Shown one piece after another: positions 29,038-42,316 of a stretch of 64,000 nt of DNA. Origin of the DNA: Tatumella sp. JGM91. Its GTDB lineage: Bacteria > Pseudomonadota > Gammaproteobacteria > Enterobacterales > Enterobacteriaceae. The position numbers and the translations under genes were made by a program. Positions within the stretch are counted from its first letter, which is position 1. The number at the start of each line of letters is the position of its first letter. The stretch lies in contig NZ_JAERJP010000003.1 in the NCBI RefSeq assembly GCF_018257575.1, positions 140,499 to 204,498 of the forward strand, given 5' to 3'. Under the pieces are notes generated by a model. That model did not search any database. It was not told where the DNA came from and worked only from the letters and a program-made list of their open reading frames with translations.

Positions 29038-32000
29038 ATGCCAAAACGTACAGATATAAAATCGATCCTGATCCTTGGTGCCGGTCCTATTGTTATCGGA
29101 CAAGCCTGTGAGTTCGACTATTCCGGAGCCCAGGCCTGTAAAGCCCTGCGTGAAGAAGGTTACCGTGTGGTGCTGGTGAACTCGAATCCGGCAACCATAA
29201 TGACTGACCCGGAAATGGCGGATGCGACCTATATTGAGCCAATCCACTGGGAAGTGGTACGTAAAATCATAGAAAAAGAACGTCCTGATGCTGTGCTGCC
29301 GACCATGGGTGGCCAGACCGCACTGAACTGTGCGCTGGAGCTAGAAAGACAGGGGGTTCTGGAAGAATTTGGCGTTACCATGATTGGTGCAACCGCCGAT
29401 GCGATTGATAAAGCAGAAGATCGCCGCCGTTTTGATAAAGCGATGAAAAGCATCGGACTGGATACTGCCCGTTCCGGGATTGCCCATACCATGGACGAAG
29501 CCTTAAAAGTGGCTGCTGAGGTTGGTTTTCCGTGCATTATTCGTCCTTCCTTTACGATGGGGGGCACCGGTGGCGGTATCGCGTATAACCGCGAAGAGTT
29601 TGAAGAAATCTGTGAACGCGGACTGGATCTGTCTCCGACCAATGAGCTGCTGATTGATGAGTCGCTGATTGGCTGGAAAGAGTATGAAATGGAAGTTGTT
29701 CGTGACAAAAATGATAACTGTATCATTGTCTGCTCGATTGAAAACTTCGATGCCATGGGGATCCATACGGGTGACTCAATCACCGTTGCGCCGGCTCAGA
29801 CCCTGACCGATAAAGAGTATCAGATCATGCGTAATGCCTCGATGGCCGTACTGCGTGAGATTGGTGTGGAAACCGGTGGTTCTAACGTCCAGTTCTCGGT
29901 AAACCCGGAAAATGGTCGTTTGATTGTTATCGAAATGAACCCAAGGGTGTCACGTTCTTCGGCGCTGGCGTCAAAAGCCACCGGCTTCCCGATTGCTAAA
30001 ATTGCCGCTAAGCTGGCGGTTGGCTATACCCTCGATGAACTGATGAATGATATTACCGGGGGGCTGACACCGGCGTCATTCGAACCTTCTATCGACTATG
30101 TCGTGACCAAAATCCCTCGCTTTAACTTCGAAAAATTTGCCGGCAGTAATGACCGTCTGACCACGCAAATGAAGTCAGTGGGTGAAGTCATGGCGATTGG
30201 CCGTACCTTCCAGGAATCCATGCAAAAGGCATTACGTGGCCTGGAAGTCGGTGCCTGTGGATTTGACCCGAAAGTGGATCCGGAAGAGGCTGATGCACTG
30301 ACCCGCATTCGCCGTGAACTGAAAGATGCCGGCAGTGACCGTATCTGGTATATCGCTGATGCGTTCCGTCTGGGGATGTCAGTTGATGGTGTGTTTAATC
30401 TGACCAATATCGACCGCTGGTTCCTGGTGCAGATTGAAGAACTGGTTCGTCTGGAAGAGCAGGTTGCCCGTCAGGGACTGAATGGCCTGAACTACGACTT
30501 CCTGCGTCAGCTGAAGCGTAAAGGTTTTGCTGACCTCCGGCTGGCACAACTGGCGGGAGTAGCGGAACATGAAGTCCGTAAACTTCGTCAGCAATATAAT
30601 CTGTATCCGGTCTATAAGCGGGTGGATACCTGTGCGGCAGAGTTCGCGACGGACACGGCTTACATGTACTCAACTTATGAAGAAGAGTGCGAAGCCAGCC
30701 CGAATACTGATCGTGAAAAAATCATGATCCTTGGCGGTGGTCCGAACCGTATTGGTCAGGGTATTGAATTCGACTATTGCTGCGTCCACGCTTCACTGGC
30801 ATTACGTGAAGATGGTTACGAAACCATTATGGTTAACTGTAACCCTGAAACGGTCTCTACCGATTACGATACCTCTGACCGTCTGTACTTTGAGCCTGTG
30901 ACCCTGGAAGATGTGCTGGAGATTGTTCGTATTGAACAGCCCAAAGGGGTGATTGTTCAGTACGGCGGCCAGACACCACTTAAACTGGCCCGTGCTCTGG
31001 AAGCCGCCGGTGTCCCGGTCATTGGCACCAGCCCTGATGCTATCGACCGTGCCGAAGACCGTGAACGTTTCCAGCATGCCGTTGAGCGTCTGGCATTAAA
31101 ACAACCGGCAAATGCAACCGTCACAGCCCTGGAACAGGCCGTTGAGAAAGCCGTTTCGATTGGTTATCCGTTAGTGGTTCGCCCTTCTTATGTACTGGGC
31201 GGCCGGGCAATGGAAATTGTGTATGACGAAATCGACCTGAAACGCTATTTTATGACCGCCGTGTCTGTGTCAAATGATGCGCCTGTGTTACTGGATCGCT
31301 TCCTGGATGATGCTGTCGAAGTCGATGTCGATGCTATCTGCGATGGTGAACAGGTACTGATTGGCGGAATTATGGAACACATTGAGCAGGCCGGTGTTCA
31401 CTCCGGTGACTCAGCCTGTTCACTGCCGGCGTATACCTTAAGCCAGCAGATTCAGGACGTAATGCGTGAGCAGGTAAAAAATCTGGCATTTGAACTGAAT
31501 GTTCGCGGTCTGATGAATGTGCAGTTTGCCGTTAAGGATAACGAAGTCTATCTGATTGAAGTTAACCCGCGTGCAGCCCGTACAGTACCTTTTGTTTCTA
31601 AAGCCACCGGTGTGCCATTAGCCAAAGTTGCAGCACGTGTTATGGCCGGTAAAACACTGGCGGCGCAGGGTGTCACCAAAGAGATAATCCCTCCTTATTA
31701 TTCGGTAAAAGAAGTGGTATTACCGTTTAACAAATTCCCGGGAGTTGACCCGATCCTCGGTCCGGAAATGCGTTCTACCGGTGAGGTTATGGGCGTCGGT
31801 CGTACCTTTGCAGAAGCTTTCTCTAAGGCTATGCTGGGTTCACAGTCGATGATGAAAAAGTCAGGACGTGCACTGTTATCCGTGCGTGAAGGCGACAAAA
31901 AGCGGGTTGTCGACCTGGCAGCCAAATTAATGAAATATGGTTATGAACTGGATGCGACACACGGTACGGCAGTGGTCCTGGGTGAAGCAGGGATTAACCC

Positions 32001-32262
32001 GCGGCTGGTGAATAAAGTACATGAAGGGCGACCGCATATTCAGGACCGTCTGAAAAATGGTGAATACAGCTATATTGTTAATACCACGGCCGGACGCCAG
32101 GCGATAGAAGATTCACGCCTGATCAGACGCAGTGCACTGCAGTATAAAGTGCATTACGACACGACCCTGAATGGTGGTTTTGCCACAGCAATGGCACTGA
32201 ATGCCGATCCGACCGAACGGGTGATTTCTGTTCAGGAAATGCACGCCGAAATTAATGCCTGA
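29038..32262 (+). CDS. carB: Carbamoyl phosphate synthase large subunit
   Basis: The protein has 1074 residues (E. coli 1073). It makes carbamoyl phosphate for arginine and pyrimidines. Two homologous ATP-grasp halves are visible: [23 protein letters not shown] at the start and [20 protein letters not shown] near 560. The C-terminal allosteric domain, bound by ornithine and UMP, runs from about 935. It is encoded immediately downstream of carA and ends at a hairpin. Confidence 0.99.
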   Translation: MPKRTDIKSILILGAGPIVIGQACEFDYSGAQACKALREEGYRVVLVNSNPATIMTDPEMADATYIEPIHWEVVRKIIEKERPDAVLPTMGGQTALNCALELERQGVLEEFGVTMIGATADAIDKAEDRRRFDKAMKSIGLDTARSGIAHTMDEALKVAAEVGFPCIIRPSFTMGGTGGGIAYNREEFEEICERGLDLSPTNELLIDESLIGWKEYEMEVVRDKNDNCIIVCSIENFDAMGIHTGDSITVAPAQTLTDKEYQIMRNASMAVLREIGVETGGSNVQFSVNPENGRLIVIEMNPRVSRSSALASKATGFPIAKIAAKLAVGYTLDELMNDITGGLTPASFEPSIDYVVTKIPRFNFEKFAGSNDRLTTQMKSVGEVMAIGRTFQESMQKALRGLEVGACGFDPKVDPEEADALTRIRRELKDAGSDRIWYIADAFRLGMSVDGVFNLTNIDRWFLVQIEELVRLEEQVARQGLNGLNYDFLRQLKRKGFADLRLAQLAGVAEHEVRKLRQQYNLYPVYKRVDTCAAEFATDTAYMYSTYEEECEASPNTDREKIMILGGGPNRIGQGIEFDYCCVHASLALREDGYETIMVNCNPETVSTDYDTSDRLYFEPVTLEDVLEIVRIEQPKGVIVQYGGQTPLKLARALEAAGVPVIGTSPDAIDRAEDRERFQHAVERLALKQPANATVTALEQAVEKAVSIGYPLVVRPSYVLGGRAMEIVYDEIDLKRYFMTAVSVSNDAPVLLDRFLDDAVEVDVDAICDGEQVLIGGIMEHIEQAGVHSGDSACSLPAYTLSQQIQDVMREQVKNLAFELNVRGLMNVQFAVKDNEVYLIEVNPRAARTVPFVSKATGVPLAKVAARVMAGKTLAAQGVTKEIIPPYYSVKEVVLPFNKFPGVDPILGPEMRSTGEVMGVGRTFAEAFSKAMLGSQSMMKKSGRALLSVREGDKKRVVDLAAKLMKYGYELDATHGTAVVLGEAGINPRLVNKVHEGRPHIQDRLKNGEYSYIVNTTAGRQAIEDSRLIRRSALQYKVHYDTTLNGGFATAMALNADPTERVISVQEMHAEINA

Positions 32263-32272
32263 CCTGCCTTAA

Positions 32273-32302
32273 ATAAGCGGCCCTGATTGCAGGGTCGCTT
32301 AT
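32273..32302 (+). terminator. Hairpin terminator after carB
   Basis: ATAAGCGGCCCTG (32273-32285) pairs with CAGGGTCGCTTAT (32290-32302), 13 bp with one G-U pair and an ATTG loop. Only a weak T-rich tail follows. Confidence 0.7.
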
Positions 32303-32502
32303 CATTTCAGTAAAAATCATCAAAACGCACGTTATACCATTTAAAAAAATTTAACTTTCTGACAGGATCATCTGTCATTTTCTGCTTTCCTGTTTTTTAT
32401 ATTCAATAAATAGCATTGAGTTATCTGGTATTTATCTTTACCCCGATAATCTCCGTGAGAACAATTCGTTTAAATTATTATTTATATTTATGGATAATCC
32501 AG

Positions 32503-33645
32503 ATGAGAAAAAACTGGCTGAGTCAGTCTGTTCGCGGCGGCCTGGTACTTATTTCAATGATACCGGTTGCCGGTCAGGCAGATATTCATGTAATTCCACC
32601 GCTACCGGCAGATAATCCTTTGAGCCGGCTCGATTTAACCGTGGGCGGCAGTATCCGGCCACAGTTTAATCACTCGACAGGGGTGGATGATAAGTCATAT
32701 AAGCGCAATGGTTTTGATGGCGGCAGCCGGTTCCGTTTCGGGGCCCGTTACCGTATTAACCCGGATCTGAGCTGGATTAACTATTACGAACCGGGCGTTA
32801 ATATTCCGGCAGTATTAAAATGGGACCACCATTATCAGCCCGGCGCGCATAATACCACCCGCCGACAGATGTATACGGGGCTGGAAAGTAAAACATGGGG
32901 CCGTCTGACTTTCGGGCAGCAAAACAGCATTTACTACGATGTGGTCGGAGCAAAAACGGATATCTGGGATGACGATATGCTGGCCCAGGGACCGGGGGTT
33001 GGGATCAATGGTGACTATGATGGTACCCATCGGGCCCGTAAGCTGTTGAAATATGAAAAATCGGTTGGCCCTGTGGATGTTTATGCAGGTTATCTGTTTA
33101 CCGACAATAATTATTATCCGGGCAACGGGCTGGCTTATAAGCGCCAGGGCGGCGGATCTTTAGGGGCTGACTATCATATTACCCCGCAGCTGAGCTGGGG
33201 GGTTGCCTGGAGTTATACCAAAGCGGCGATGCGCAATCCTGCCACCGGCCAAAGTCGCGACTACAATCAGAACCTGCTGGGCACCGCCTTAAGCTGGAAG
33301 CCTGATAACTGGATATTTGCGATGGGCGGAGGCTGGTATCAGAACTTTGCACCGACCAAAAAAGTGACTATCGAGAATTACTTTGCCGGTAGTAGCTGGG
33401 GCACTGAATATTTTGCCGGCTATAAATTCCATATCAAACACTATGGGATAAAAACGATCCAGCCTTATGTGATGGGGGATCGTCTGCAATTTGTCAGCGG
33501 ACGTCATTATCAGCGGATTGATAATGGCCTGGGAATTTCTTTCCAGATGGCTTATGGTTTCCGTATTGATGCAGAGCATATCTTTACTTCAAGTACTGAT
33601 AATATCGGTGATCTGAACCTGGTGCGGCTGCGTTACGATTTCTGA
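32503..33645 (+). CDS. Outer membrane porin, OmpC-like fold (first of a tandem pair)
   Basis: The protein has 380 residues from the ATG at 32503. A signal peptide ends at about GQA-D (residue 26). The mature protein has alternating aromatic/hydrophobic strands, the LTFGQQNSIYYDVVGAKTDIW segment resembling the L3/strand region of general porins, and a C-terminal Phe (RLRYDF) typical of the BAM signal. An upstream in-frame start at 32416 would put 29 residues before the signal peptide and is rejected. The Shine-Dalgarno is weak. The closest relative in view is the next gene (about 60% identical by eye). The substrate is unknown. Confidence 0.75.
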   Translation: MRKNWLSQSVRGGLVLISMIPVAGQADIHVIPPLPADNPLSRLDLTVGGSIRPQFNHSTGVDDKSYKRNGFDGGSRFRFGARYRINPDLSWINYYEPGVNIPAVLKWDHHYQPGAHNTTRRQMYTGLESKTWGRLTFGQQNSIYYDVVGAKTDIWDDDMLAQGPGVGINGDYDGTHRARKLLKYEKSVGPVDVYAGYLFTDNNYYPGNGLAYKRQGGGSLGADYHITPQLSWGVAWSYTKAAMRNPATGQSRDYNQNLLGTALSWKPDNWIFAMGGGWYQNFAPTKKVTIENYFAGSSWGTEYFAGYKFHIKHYGIKTIQPYVMGDRLQFVSGRHYQRIDNGLGISFQMAYGFRIDAEHIFTSSTDNIGDLNLVRLRYDF

Positions 33646-33917
33646 GTATTATGGCCAGTCCGTAAAACAGATTTACTGTTGTCCTGCGGACAGGCCTTTC
33701 CCTCCGTCCCCTCCGAAACGTTACCCGCTATCACTTTTTTATCCTGCGGTCTGTGACAGATTTACTGTTTTTTATCCGGCGATTACCTTATTTAACGATG
33801 AAATATGCGTTTTATCTGCCTGATTACTCAAAATTTAACCATGCTACATTCTGCCCGATAACTTATTAAAAACCGTCATTTTTATAATTAGAATATTTTA
33901 TATTATCGGGATTAATT

Positions 33918-35063
33918 ATGAATAACAGTTGGTATTTTATACTGCCGGGCACGCTGCTGGTACTGGCCTCTGCATTGCCTGTGACCAGTTATGCCGAAAT
34001 CACGCTGTTAAAAGCGGATCCGCAGAAAGATGATTTACTCAGCCGGTTAAACTTTCAGGTCGGGGGGAGTATCCGTCCGCAATTAAACCATATGACCAGT
34101 GGTAAAGGAAAAAACTATAAACGTAATGTGTTTGATGGCGGTACCCGTTTTCGTTTTACCGCAGATTACCGGCTGACAAATGATCTGACCTGGACTAACT
34201 ACTATGAGCTGGGAGTGAATATTCCGGCATTGCTTGACTGGAGTGGTCACTATGCCGAAAACGATAAAAACACTACCCGCAGAATGATGTACACAGGGAT
34301 CCGCAGTAAAGAGTGGGGCGAACTGACTTTCGGCCAGCGCAACAGTATCTACTACGATGTTATTGGGTCAAAAACAGATATCTGGGATTACGATATGCTG
34401 GGTCAGGCGCCGGGTAATGGTATCAACGGTGACTATGATGGATCTTACCGGCCAAGGAAACAGCTACGCTATCAAAACCGTATCGGTAACGTTGAATTGT
34501 ATGCAGCGTATCTTTTTGCAGACAGCAGTTACCTGCCCGGTAACGGACTGCGTTATAAACGGCGTGGCGGTGGGTCACTCGGATTTAACTATCAGTTAAC
34601 CCCGGACCTGAGCTGGGCGATGGCCTGGAACTATACCAAAGCACAAATGCGTAATCCGCAGCCACATCAGAGTAAGAACTATAATCAGAATTTGCTGGGT
34701 ACAGCGTTCAGCTGGCATCCCGGCCACTGGGTGCTGGCAGCGGGAGGTGGCTGGTATCAGAATTTTGAACCAAGCCAGAATATTGATGTTAAAAGGTATT
34801 TTGCCGGTGATGCCTGGGGCGTTGAATATTATGCCGGTTACAATATTCCGGTGCAGCGCTATGCCTTACAGTCGGTTCAGCCTTACTTTATGGGCGACCG
34901 GATGCAATTCGTCACCGGCCGCAACTATCAGCGCACAGATAATGGTTTAGGGGTCGCCTTTAACCTCGACTATGGATTCCGTGTCGATTATGAGTATGTA
35001 TTAACCTCCAGTACCGATCATCTGGGTAATATGAACGTCGTCCGTATCTATTATAATTTCTGA
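33918..35063 (+). CDS. Outer membrane porin, OmpC-like fold (second of a tandem pair)
   Basis: The protein has 381 residues with a signal peptide ending at about SYA-E (residue 26). It shares the same blocks as its neighbour (GGSIRPQ, YKRN-FDGG, NSIYYDV-G-KTDIWD, GDYDG, YKR-GGGSLG, NYNQNLLGTA, GGGWYQNF, YFAG) and a C-terminal Phe (VRIYYNF). It is separated from the first copy by 272 bp with an AT-rich promoter-like upstream region, so each gene may have its own promoter. The pair occupies the carB-folA interval, where E. coli has other genes including kefFC. Confidence 0.75.
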   Translation: MNNSWYFILPGTLLVLASALPVTSYAEITLLKADPQKDDLLSRLNFQVGGSIRPQLNHMTSGKGKNYKRNVFDGGTRFRFTADYRLTNDLTWTNYYELGVNIPALLDWSGHYAENDKNTTRRMMYTGIRSKEWGELTFGQRNSIYYDVIGSKTDIWDYDMLGQAPGNGINGDYDGSYRPRKQLRYQNRIGNVELYAAYLFADSSYLPGNGLRYKRRGGGSLGFNYQLTPDLSWAMAWNYTKAQMRNPQPHQSKNYNQNLLGTAFSWHPGHWVLAAGGGWYQNFEPSQNIDVKRYFAGDAWGVEYYAGYNIPVQRYALQSVQPYFMGDRMQFVTGRNYQRTDNGLGVAFNLDYGFRVDYEYVLTSSTDHLGNMNVVRIYYNF

Positions 35064-35266
35064 TCTGCTGCTGCCGCACAGTACAATGCGGCAGAGTATT
35101 TTCTCTTAATCTGCTGTTTAATCATTCTTTTTCGAAAGTGACTCCGCGATTAATGGATAAGCTATCACGACTCCGCACCGCGCAGAGTGAAATAGTCTCA
35201 GATGCCTATCGACGAAGTGAATACCTTTCCGTATGATGGCGCCAATTTTTCCAGCGGGTTAACGTA

Positions 35267-35749
35267 ATGATTAGTCTGATTGCTGCCATGGCGGCGGATC
35301 GTATTATCGGGATGGACAATACCATGCCATGGAGCCTGCCGGCAGATCTGGCCTGGTTCAAAAAACAGACCCTGAACAAGCCGGTAATTATGGGGCGGCG
35401 GACGTTTGAGTCAATCGGCCGCCCATTACCCGGACGACTGAATATTGTGATCAGCCGCTCAGCAGATGAGATACAGGGGGTCACCCTGGCAGCGTCTCCT
35501 GATGAAGCGCTACAACTGGCGGGGGATGTGCCAGAGATCATGATCATTGGTGGCGGAAATATTTATGCCCAGATGCTGGAAAAAGCCGACCGGTTGTATC
35601 TGACCCATATTGATGCAGAAGTTGAGGGAGATACCCAGTTTCCCGACTATGCCCCGGACGACTGGCAATCTGTGTTCAGTGAATTTCATGATGCTGACAG
35701 CAGTAATAGCCACAGTTTCTGTTTCGAAATCCTCGAGCGCCGTCGTTAG
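35267..35749 (+). CDS. folA: Dihydrofolate reductase
   Basis: The protein has 160 residues (E. coli 159). It reduces dihydrofolate to tetrahydrofolate with NADPH and is the trimethoprim target. The start [18 protein letters not shown], active-site D27 in LPADLAWFK, the Met20 loop PWSLP and [11 protein letters not shown] are in place. It is convergent with no gene; the 3' side opens into the long AT-rich gap. The opposite neighbour apaH, adjacent to folA in E. coli, is separated here by the inserted PTS/glucosidase genes. Confidence 0.97.
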   Translation: MISLIAAMAADRIIGMDNTMPWSLPADLAWFKKQTLNKPVIMGRRTFESIGRPLPGRLNIVISRSADEIQGVTLAASPDEALQLAGDVPEIMIIGGGNIYAQMLEKADRLYLTHIDAEVEGDTQFPDYAPDDWQSVFSEFHDADSSNSHSFCFEILERRR

Positions 35750-35898
35750 TCTGTGCACATCAGGCCGCCCGTGATAATCAGCGTCGCAGGCGGCCGGTTC
35801 AGTTCTGTGTTATCCCGTCGTTATTGTTTGCTGTTGTCTCCTCTGTAGCCTTTATATCTTGATCATCTTCACAAAAATTATTGCTGTTGAAAATAATA

Positions 35899-35936
35899 GT
35901 GGAATAAGTTTTAACCAGTGTTATTTTTCATTCCAC
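35899..35936. repeat. Inverted repeat GTGGAAT...ATTCCAC
   Basis: The 7-bp arms at 35899-35905 and 35930-35936 are separated by 24 bp. It may be a regulatory site for the PTS gene or be fortuitous. Confidence 0.35.
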
Positions 35937-36060
35937 AGAATATCATGCAATGATTAAGATAATTTCATTAAAAAAACTGAATTGTTTACTTCCCCTGCGG
36001 TTAAATTAGTCTTGTCATAAAAATTATGCAAGGTGTTCTTATTTTCCCTGCTGGTATTAT

Positions 36061-36116
36061 TATTTATTATTTATTATTTATTATTTATTATTTATTATTT
36101 ATTATTTATTATTTAT
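36061..36116. repeat. Tandem heptanucleotide repeat, eight copies of TATTTAT
   Basis: Eight perfect head-to-tail copies cover 56 bp, with a partial copy on the left flank. Each junction creates a TATTAT hexamer that resembles a -10 element. The array ends 165 bp before the PTS start codon. Such perfect short arrays are prone to slipped-strand copy-number change. Confidence 0.95.
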
Positions 36117-36266
36117 TTTAATTTTTATGATTAACCTCCGGTTATTAATTCACTGGAAGCTCATAGTTAAAAAACAAAACTCAGGAGGGAAACATCGCCG
36201 GATACCCGATATGCAGTGATAAGAATATTACAGATTAAGGTGCTTTATAAGGGAATAACGGAGTAA

Positions 36267-37676
<1,410 letters not shown>

Positions 37677-37805
37677 TATACCAGACAGATTTCGCAGTGT
37701 CCGGGACGGAAAAGCCGGTGACAGAATAGCCCCCGCAGCGGCGATAACTCTGACCTGACAGTAAACGCGCCCGAAAAAGATTACCGACTATCTAAGGAGA
37801 GATAA

Positions 37806-39197
<1,392 letters not shown>

Positions 39198-39202
39198 ATC
39201 CG

Positions 39203-39240
39203 GTGCTGATTGCCCCTTTACGGGAAAGGGGCAATAGCAC
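39203..39240. terminator. Long hairpin between the glucosidase pseudogene and apaH
   Basis: ATTGCCCCTTT (39209-39219) pairs perfectly with AAAGGGGCAAT (39225-39235), extended by GTGCT/AGCAC across one bulged base. It lies between convergent genes; the flanking T-tracts are weak. Confidence 0.7.
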
Positions 39241-39246
39241 AAAACA

Positions 39247-40071
39247 TCAGTCCTTTTTACGCTGGAATGATGGCTGGTGGAAATAGTGATTATCTTCCCA
39301 GCGCAGCATTGTCAGGCTGCCGCCCCAGCAGCAGCCGGTATCCAGTGCAATAACCCCTTGCGGGGTCCCTTTCCCTTCCAGCGATGCCCAGTGGCCGAAA
39401 ACAATCGTGTAATTCTCACGTACCGGACTGCTCAGCTGAAACCAGGGCCTGAGCGGCGGTATCGCTTTTTCCGGCGTATCTTTACAGATCATATCCAGCT
39501 GCCCGTTAGGGAAGCAATAGCGCATACGGGTCAGGGCATTGGCGCTGAACCTGAGCTTAGACAAACCGCTCAGTTCTTCAGACCAGTTATTTGGCATATC
39601 GCCGTACATGGCATCCAGAAATAGCGGATAAGTATCGCTGGCTAAAACGGCTTCCAGTTCTCTGGCACAGTTGCTGGCGGTCTCGATATCCCATTGAGGG
39701 GTAATACCGGCATGAGCCATCACCAGTTTTTTGTCTTCATCAACCTGCAATACTGGCTGACGACGCAGCCAGTTAATCAGCTCATCACAGTCAGCCGCCG
39801 CCAGTAGCGGGGCAAGATTATCTTTGGGTTTATTACGGCTGATTCCGGCGTAAACCGCCAGAATATGCAAATCATGGTTACCGAGCACCAGACGAACAGA
39901 ATCACCCAGCGATTTTACTTTGCGTAACACCGCCAGTGAATCCGGCCCGCGGGCCACCAGATCCCCGGTCAGCCAAAGTTCATCGGCAGACGGGTCAAAA
40001 CTGACCTGGTCGAGTAACGCGCAGAATTCTGCGTAACAACCGTGAATATCGCCTATCAGATACGTACTCAT
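39247..40071 (-). CDS. apaH: Symmetrical diadenosine tetraphosphatase
   Basis: The protein has 274 residues (E. coli 280). It hydrolyses Ap4A to two ADP and also removes Np4 caps from RNA. The metallophosphatase motifs GDIHGCY (residues 8-14), GDLVARG and GNHDLH are intact. The start at 40071 (MSTYLIGD) matches E. coli; an upstream in-frame ATG at 40095 is less likely. It is the last gene of the lptD-surA-pdxA-rsmA-apaG-apaH cluster. Confidence 0.97.
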   Translation of the reverse strand: MSTYLIGDIHGCYAEFCALLDQVSFDPSADELWLTGDLVARGPDSLAVLRKVKSLGDSVRLVLGNHDLHILAVYAGISRNKPKDNLAPLLAAADCDELINWLRRQPVLQVDEDKKLVMAHAGITPQWDIETASNCARELEAVLASDTYPLFLDAMYGDMPNNWSEELSGLSKLRFSANALTRMRYCFPNGQLDMICKDTPEKAIPPLRPWFQLSSPVRENYTIVFGHWASLEGKGTPQGVIALDTGCCWGGSLTMLRWEDNHYFHQPSFQRKKD

Positions 40072-40125
40072 GAAAATCCTGTCAGCATATAACATTTGAC
40101 CTGTAGCACAGGCCGGCAGAAATGT

Positions 40126-40503
40126 TTAATGGAGGAGGGTGGCAACCGCCAGTCGGAACACAGGCACAGGCGTATGGAACTCCTCACCCTGTTCGTCCTG
40201 CATGACATAGTGCCCTTGCATGGTGCCAATCGGGGTTTCCAGAACTGCACCACTGGTGTACTGGTACTCTTCGCCCGGCGCAATAACCGGTTGTTCACCG
40301 ACCACGCCCTCACCCCGTACCTCTGTTTCGTTACCATCTCCATTGGTGATCAGCCAGTAGCGCTCACGCAGACAGACCGTATTGTGGCCTAAATTACGGA
40401 TGGTAATCGTATAGGCAAAAACATAGCGGCCGGCTTCCGGTTGTGACTGTGAAGCCACATAAAATGTCTGCACATTAACGTAAACGCGTCTGGATGCACT
40501 CAT
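40126..40503 (-). CDS. apaG: ApaG protein (Co2+/Mg2+ efflux-associated)
   Basis: The protein has 125 residues, as in E. coli. It is a fibronectin type III-like fold; the motifs [21 protein letters not shown] and [18 protein letters not shown] are conserved. Mutants in Salmonella are affected in cobalt resistance, but the molecular function is unknown. It lies 3 bp after rsmA and 54 bp before apaH. Confidence 0.96.
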   Translation of the reverse strand: MSASRRVYVNVQTFYVASQSQPEAGRYVFAYTITIRNLGHNTVCLRERYWLITNGDGNETEVRGEGVVGEQPVIAPGEEYQYTSGAVLETPIGTMQGHYVMQDEQGEEFHTPVPVFRLAVATLLH

Positions 40504-40506
40504 GGT

Positions 40507-41331
40507 TCAGCTCTCCCGGGGATGTTCCGGATGTTCTGTCAGCCAGTGTGCCAGCTGGCAGTATTGCGCAATACTGATGTTTTCTGCACGCAGATTATTA
40601 TCAATGCCCAGCTCAGTCAGTACGCTTTCAGGGAATAAATGGCCGAGGCTGTTACGCAGTGTTTTACGGCGCTTGCCAAAGGCTTCGGTAGTAATACGGC
40701 TTAAGACTTTCACATCGACGGCCGGATAAGGCGAATCCGTATGCGGGATCAAACGCACCACCGCGGAGTCGACTTTGGGTGGCGGGGTAAAGGAATGAGG
40801 GGGCACTTCCAGTACCGGGATCACCTGACAATAGTATTGCGCCATCACGGTAAGACGTCCGTAAGCTTTGCTGCCCGGTCCGGCAACCAGTCGGTTAACC
40901 ACTTCTTTCTGCAGCATAAAGTGCATATCTTTAATAGCACCCGGGTAGCTGAACAGATGGAACATCAGTGGGGTTGAAATATTATAGGGCAGGTTACCAA
41001 ACACCCGCAGTGGCTGCCCGCGTTCAGCTGCCAGTTCTGCGAAGTTGAATGTCATGGCATCCTGCTGGAACAGGGTCAGCTTCGGACCGAGGAACGGATG
41101 AGTCTGCAAACGGGCTGCCAGATCACGATCGAGTTCGATCACGGTCAGGGCATCCAGTTTTTCACCGACAGGTTCAGTCAGTGCCCCGAGACCCGGGCCG
41201 ATTTCTACCAGCGCATCACTTTTTTGCGGATGGATAGCAGAAACAATACTATCGATAATGTACTGGTCGTTAAGGAAGTTTTGCCCGAAACGTTTACGGG
41301 CGTAGTGCCCCTGGTGGACGCGATTATTCAT
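40507..41331 (-). CDS. rsmA: 16S rRNA (adenine1518/1519-N6) dimethyltransferase
   Basis: The protein has 274 residues (E. coli KsgA 273). It dimethylates two adenines in 16S rRNA helix 45 during late 30S assembly; its loss gives kasugamycin resistance. The SAM motif is [14 protein letters not shown] and the catalytic motif is NLPYNIS. Its start overlaps the pdxA end by 8 bp, so translation is coupled. Confidence 0.98.
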   Translation of the reverse strand: MNNRVHQGHYARKRFGQNFLNDQYIIDSIVSAIHPQKSDALVEIGPGLGALTEPVGEKLDALTVIELDRDLAARLQTHPFLGPKLTLFQQDAMTFNFAELAAERGQPLRVFGNLPYNISTPLMFHLFSYPGAIKDMHFMLQKEVVNRLVAGPGSKAYGRLTVMAQYYCQVIPVLEVPPHSFTPPPKVDSAVVRLIPHTDSPYPAVDVKVLSRITTEAFGKRRKTLRNSLGHLFPESVLTELGIDNNLRAENISIAQYCQLAHWLTEHPEHPRES

Positions 41332-42316
41332 TACTGCTCTTAATCATAGTAGTGGCGAGTTTGATCGCCGTGATAAAGCTTCCCGGATCTGCCTGCCCGG
41401 TACCGGCTAATTCAAGCGCGGTGCCATGGTCAACAGAGGTCCGGATAAATGGCAGGCCAAGGGTAATATTTACCGCACGGCCAAAACCCTGGTATTTTAA
41501 CACCGGTAATCCCTGATCGTGATACATTGCCAGCACTGCATCCGCATTTTGCAGATATTTAGGCTGGAACAGAGTATCGGCAGGTAGCGGACCGGTCAGC
41601 ATAATTCCCTGCTGACGGAGCTCATTGAGGGCTGGTTCAATCACATCGATCTCTTCATGCCCCATATGGCCTCCCTCTCCGGCATGGGGATTCAGTCCGC
41701 ACACCAGGATCCGCGGCTGCGGAATATGGAATTTATGTTGCAGGTCATGATGGAGGATCGTAATAACCTGATGCAGGTTATCGCGGGTAATCGCCGCCGA
41801 CACCTCTTTCAGTGGCAGGTGGGTGGTTGCCAGAGCAACACGTAACCCGGTGGTTGCCAGCATCATCACTACTTTCTGGCAACCTGCGCGGTCGGCGAAA
41901 AATTCCGTATGCCCGGTAAAAGGAATACCGGCATCGTTGATAACCCCTTTATGAACCGGCCCGGTGACCAGGGCAGAAAAATTTCCCTTCAGGCAGCCAT
42001 CGCTGGCGGCTGATAAACTGCGTAACACATAGTCGCTGTTAGCCACCGACAGATGTCCTGCCGTTACCGGAGCATTAAGGGGCACCTGCAGCAGCGTTAA
42101 GCTGCCGGCTTTCTGCGGGCGGGCTGGTTCATCCGGCCGGTACTCAGACAGGGTCAGAGGCAGACCAGGTTGTGCGGCCCGATCCAGTAGCAGTTGTCTG
42201 TCGGCACAGACCACCAGCTCGGCCGGCCAGTCATATGCGGCCAGCTGTACGGTTAAATCAGGACCAATCCCGGCAGGTTCACCGGGTGTGATCACTATCC
42301 GCGGGATATCAGCCAT
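41324..42316 (-). CDS. pdxA: 4-hydroxythreonine-4-phosphate dehydrogenase
   Basis: The protein has 330 residues (E. coli 329). It is an NAD(P)-dependent step of pyridoxal phosphate synthesis. Conserved blocks are [33 protein letters not shown] and the metal-binding His residues in [19 protein letters not shown] and MYHDQGL. It overlaps surA and rsmA by 8 bp each. Confidence 0.98.
   Translation of the reverse strand: MADIPRIVITPGEPAGIGPDLTVQLAAYDWPAELVVCADRQLLLDRAAQPGLPLTLSEYRPDEPARPQKAGSLTLLQVPLNAPVTAGHLSVANSDYVLRSLSAASDGCLKGNFSALVTGPVHKGVINDAGIPFTGHTEFFADRAGCQKVVMMLATTGLRVALATTHLPLKEVSAAITRDNLHQVITILHHDLQHKFHIPQPRILVCGLNPHAGEGGHMGHEEIDVIEPALNELRQQGIMLTGPLPADTLFQPKYLQNADAVLAMYHDQGLPVLKYQGFGRAVNITLGLPFIRTSVDHGTALELAGTGQADPGSFITAIKLATTMIKSSNE

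Noticed and set aside
32416-32502. N-terminal extension of the first porin
   Set aside because: It would place 29 residues before a good signal peptide; the ATG at 32503 gives a normal exported porin.
36127-36219. 30-codon open frame just after the heptamer repeat, as a possible PTS leader peptide
   Set aside because: No ribosome-binding site precedes it, no run of control codons or terminator follows, and a random frame of this size is expected in such a gap.
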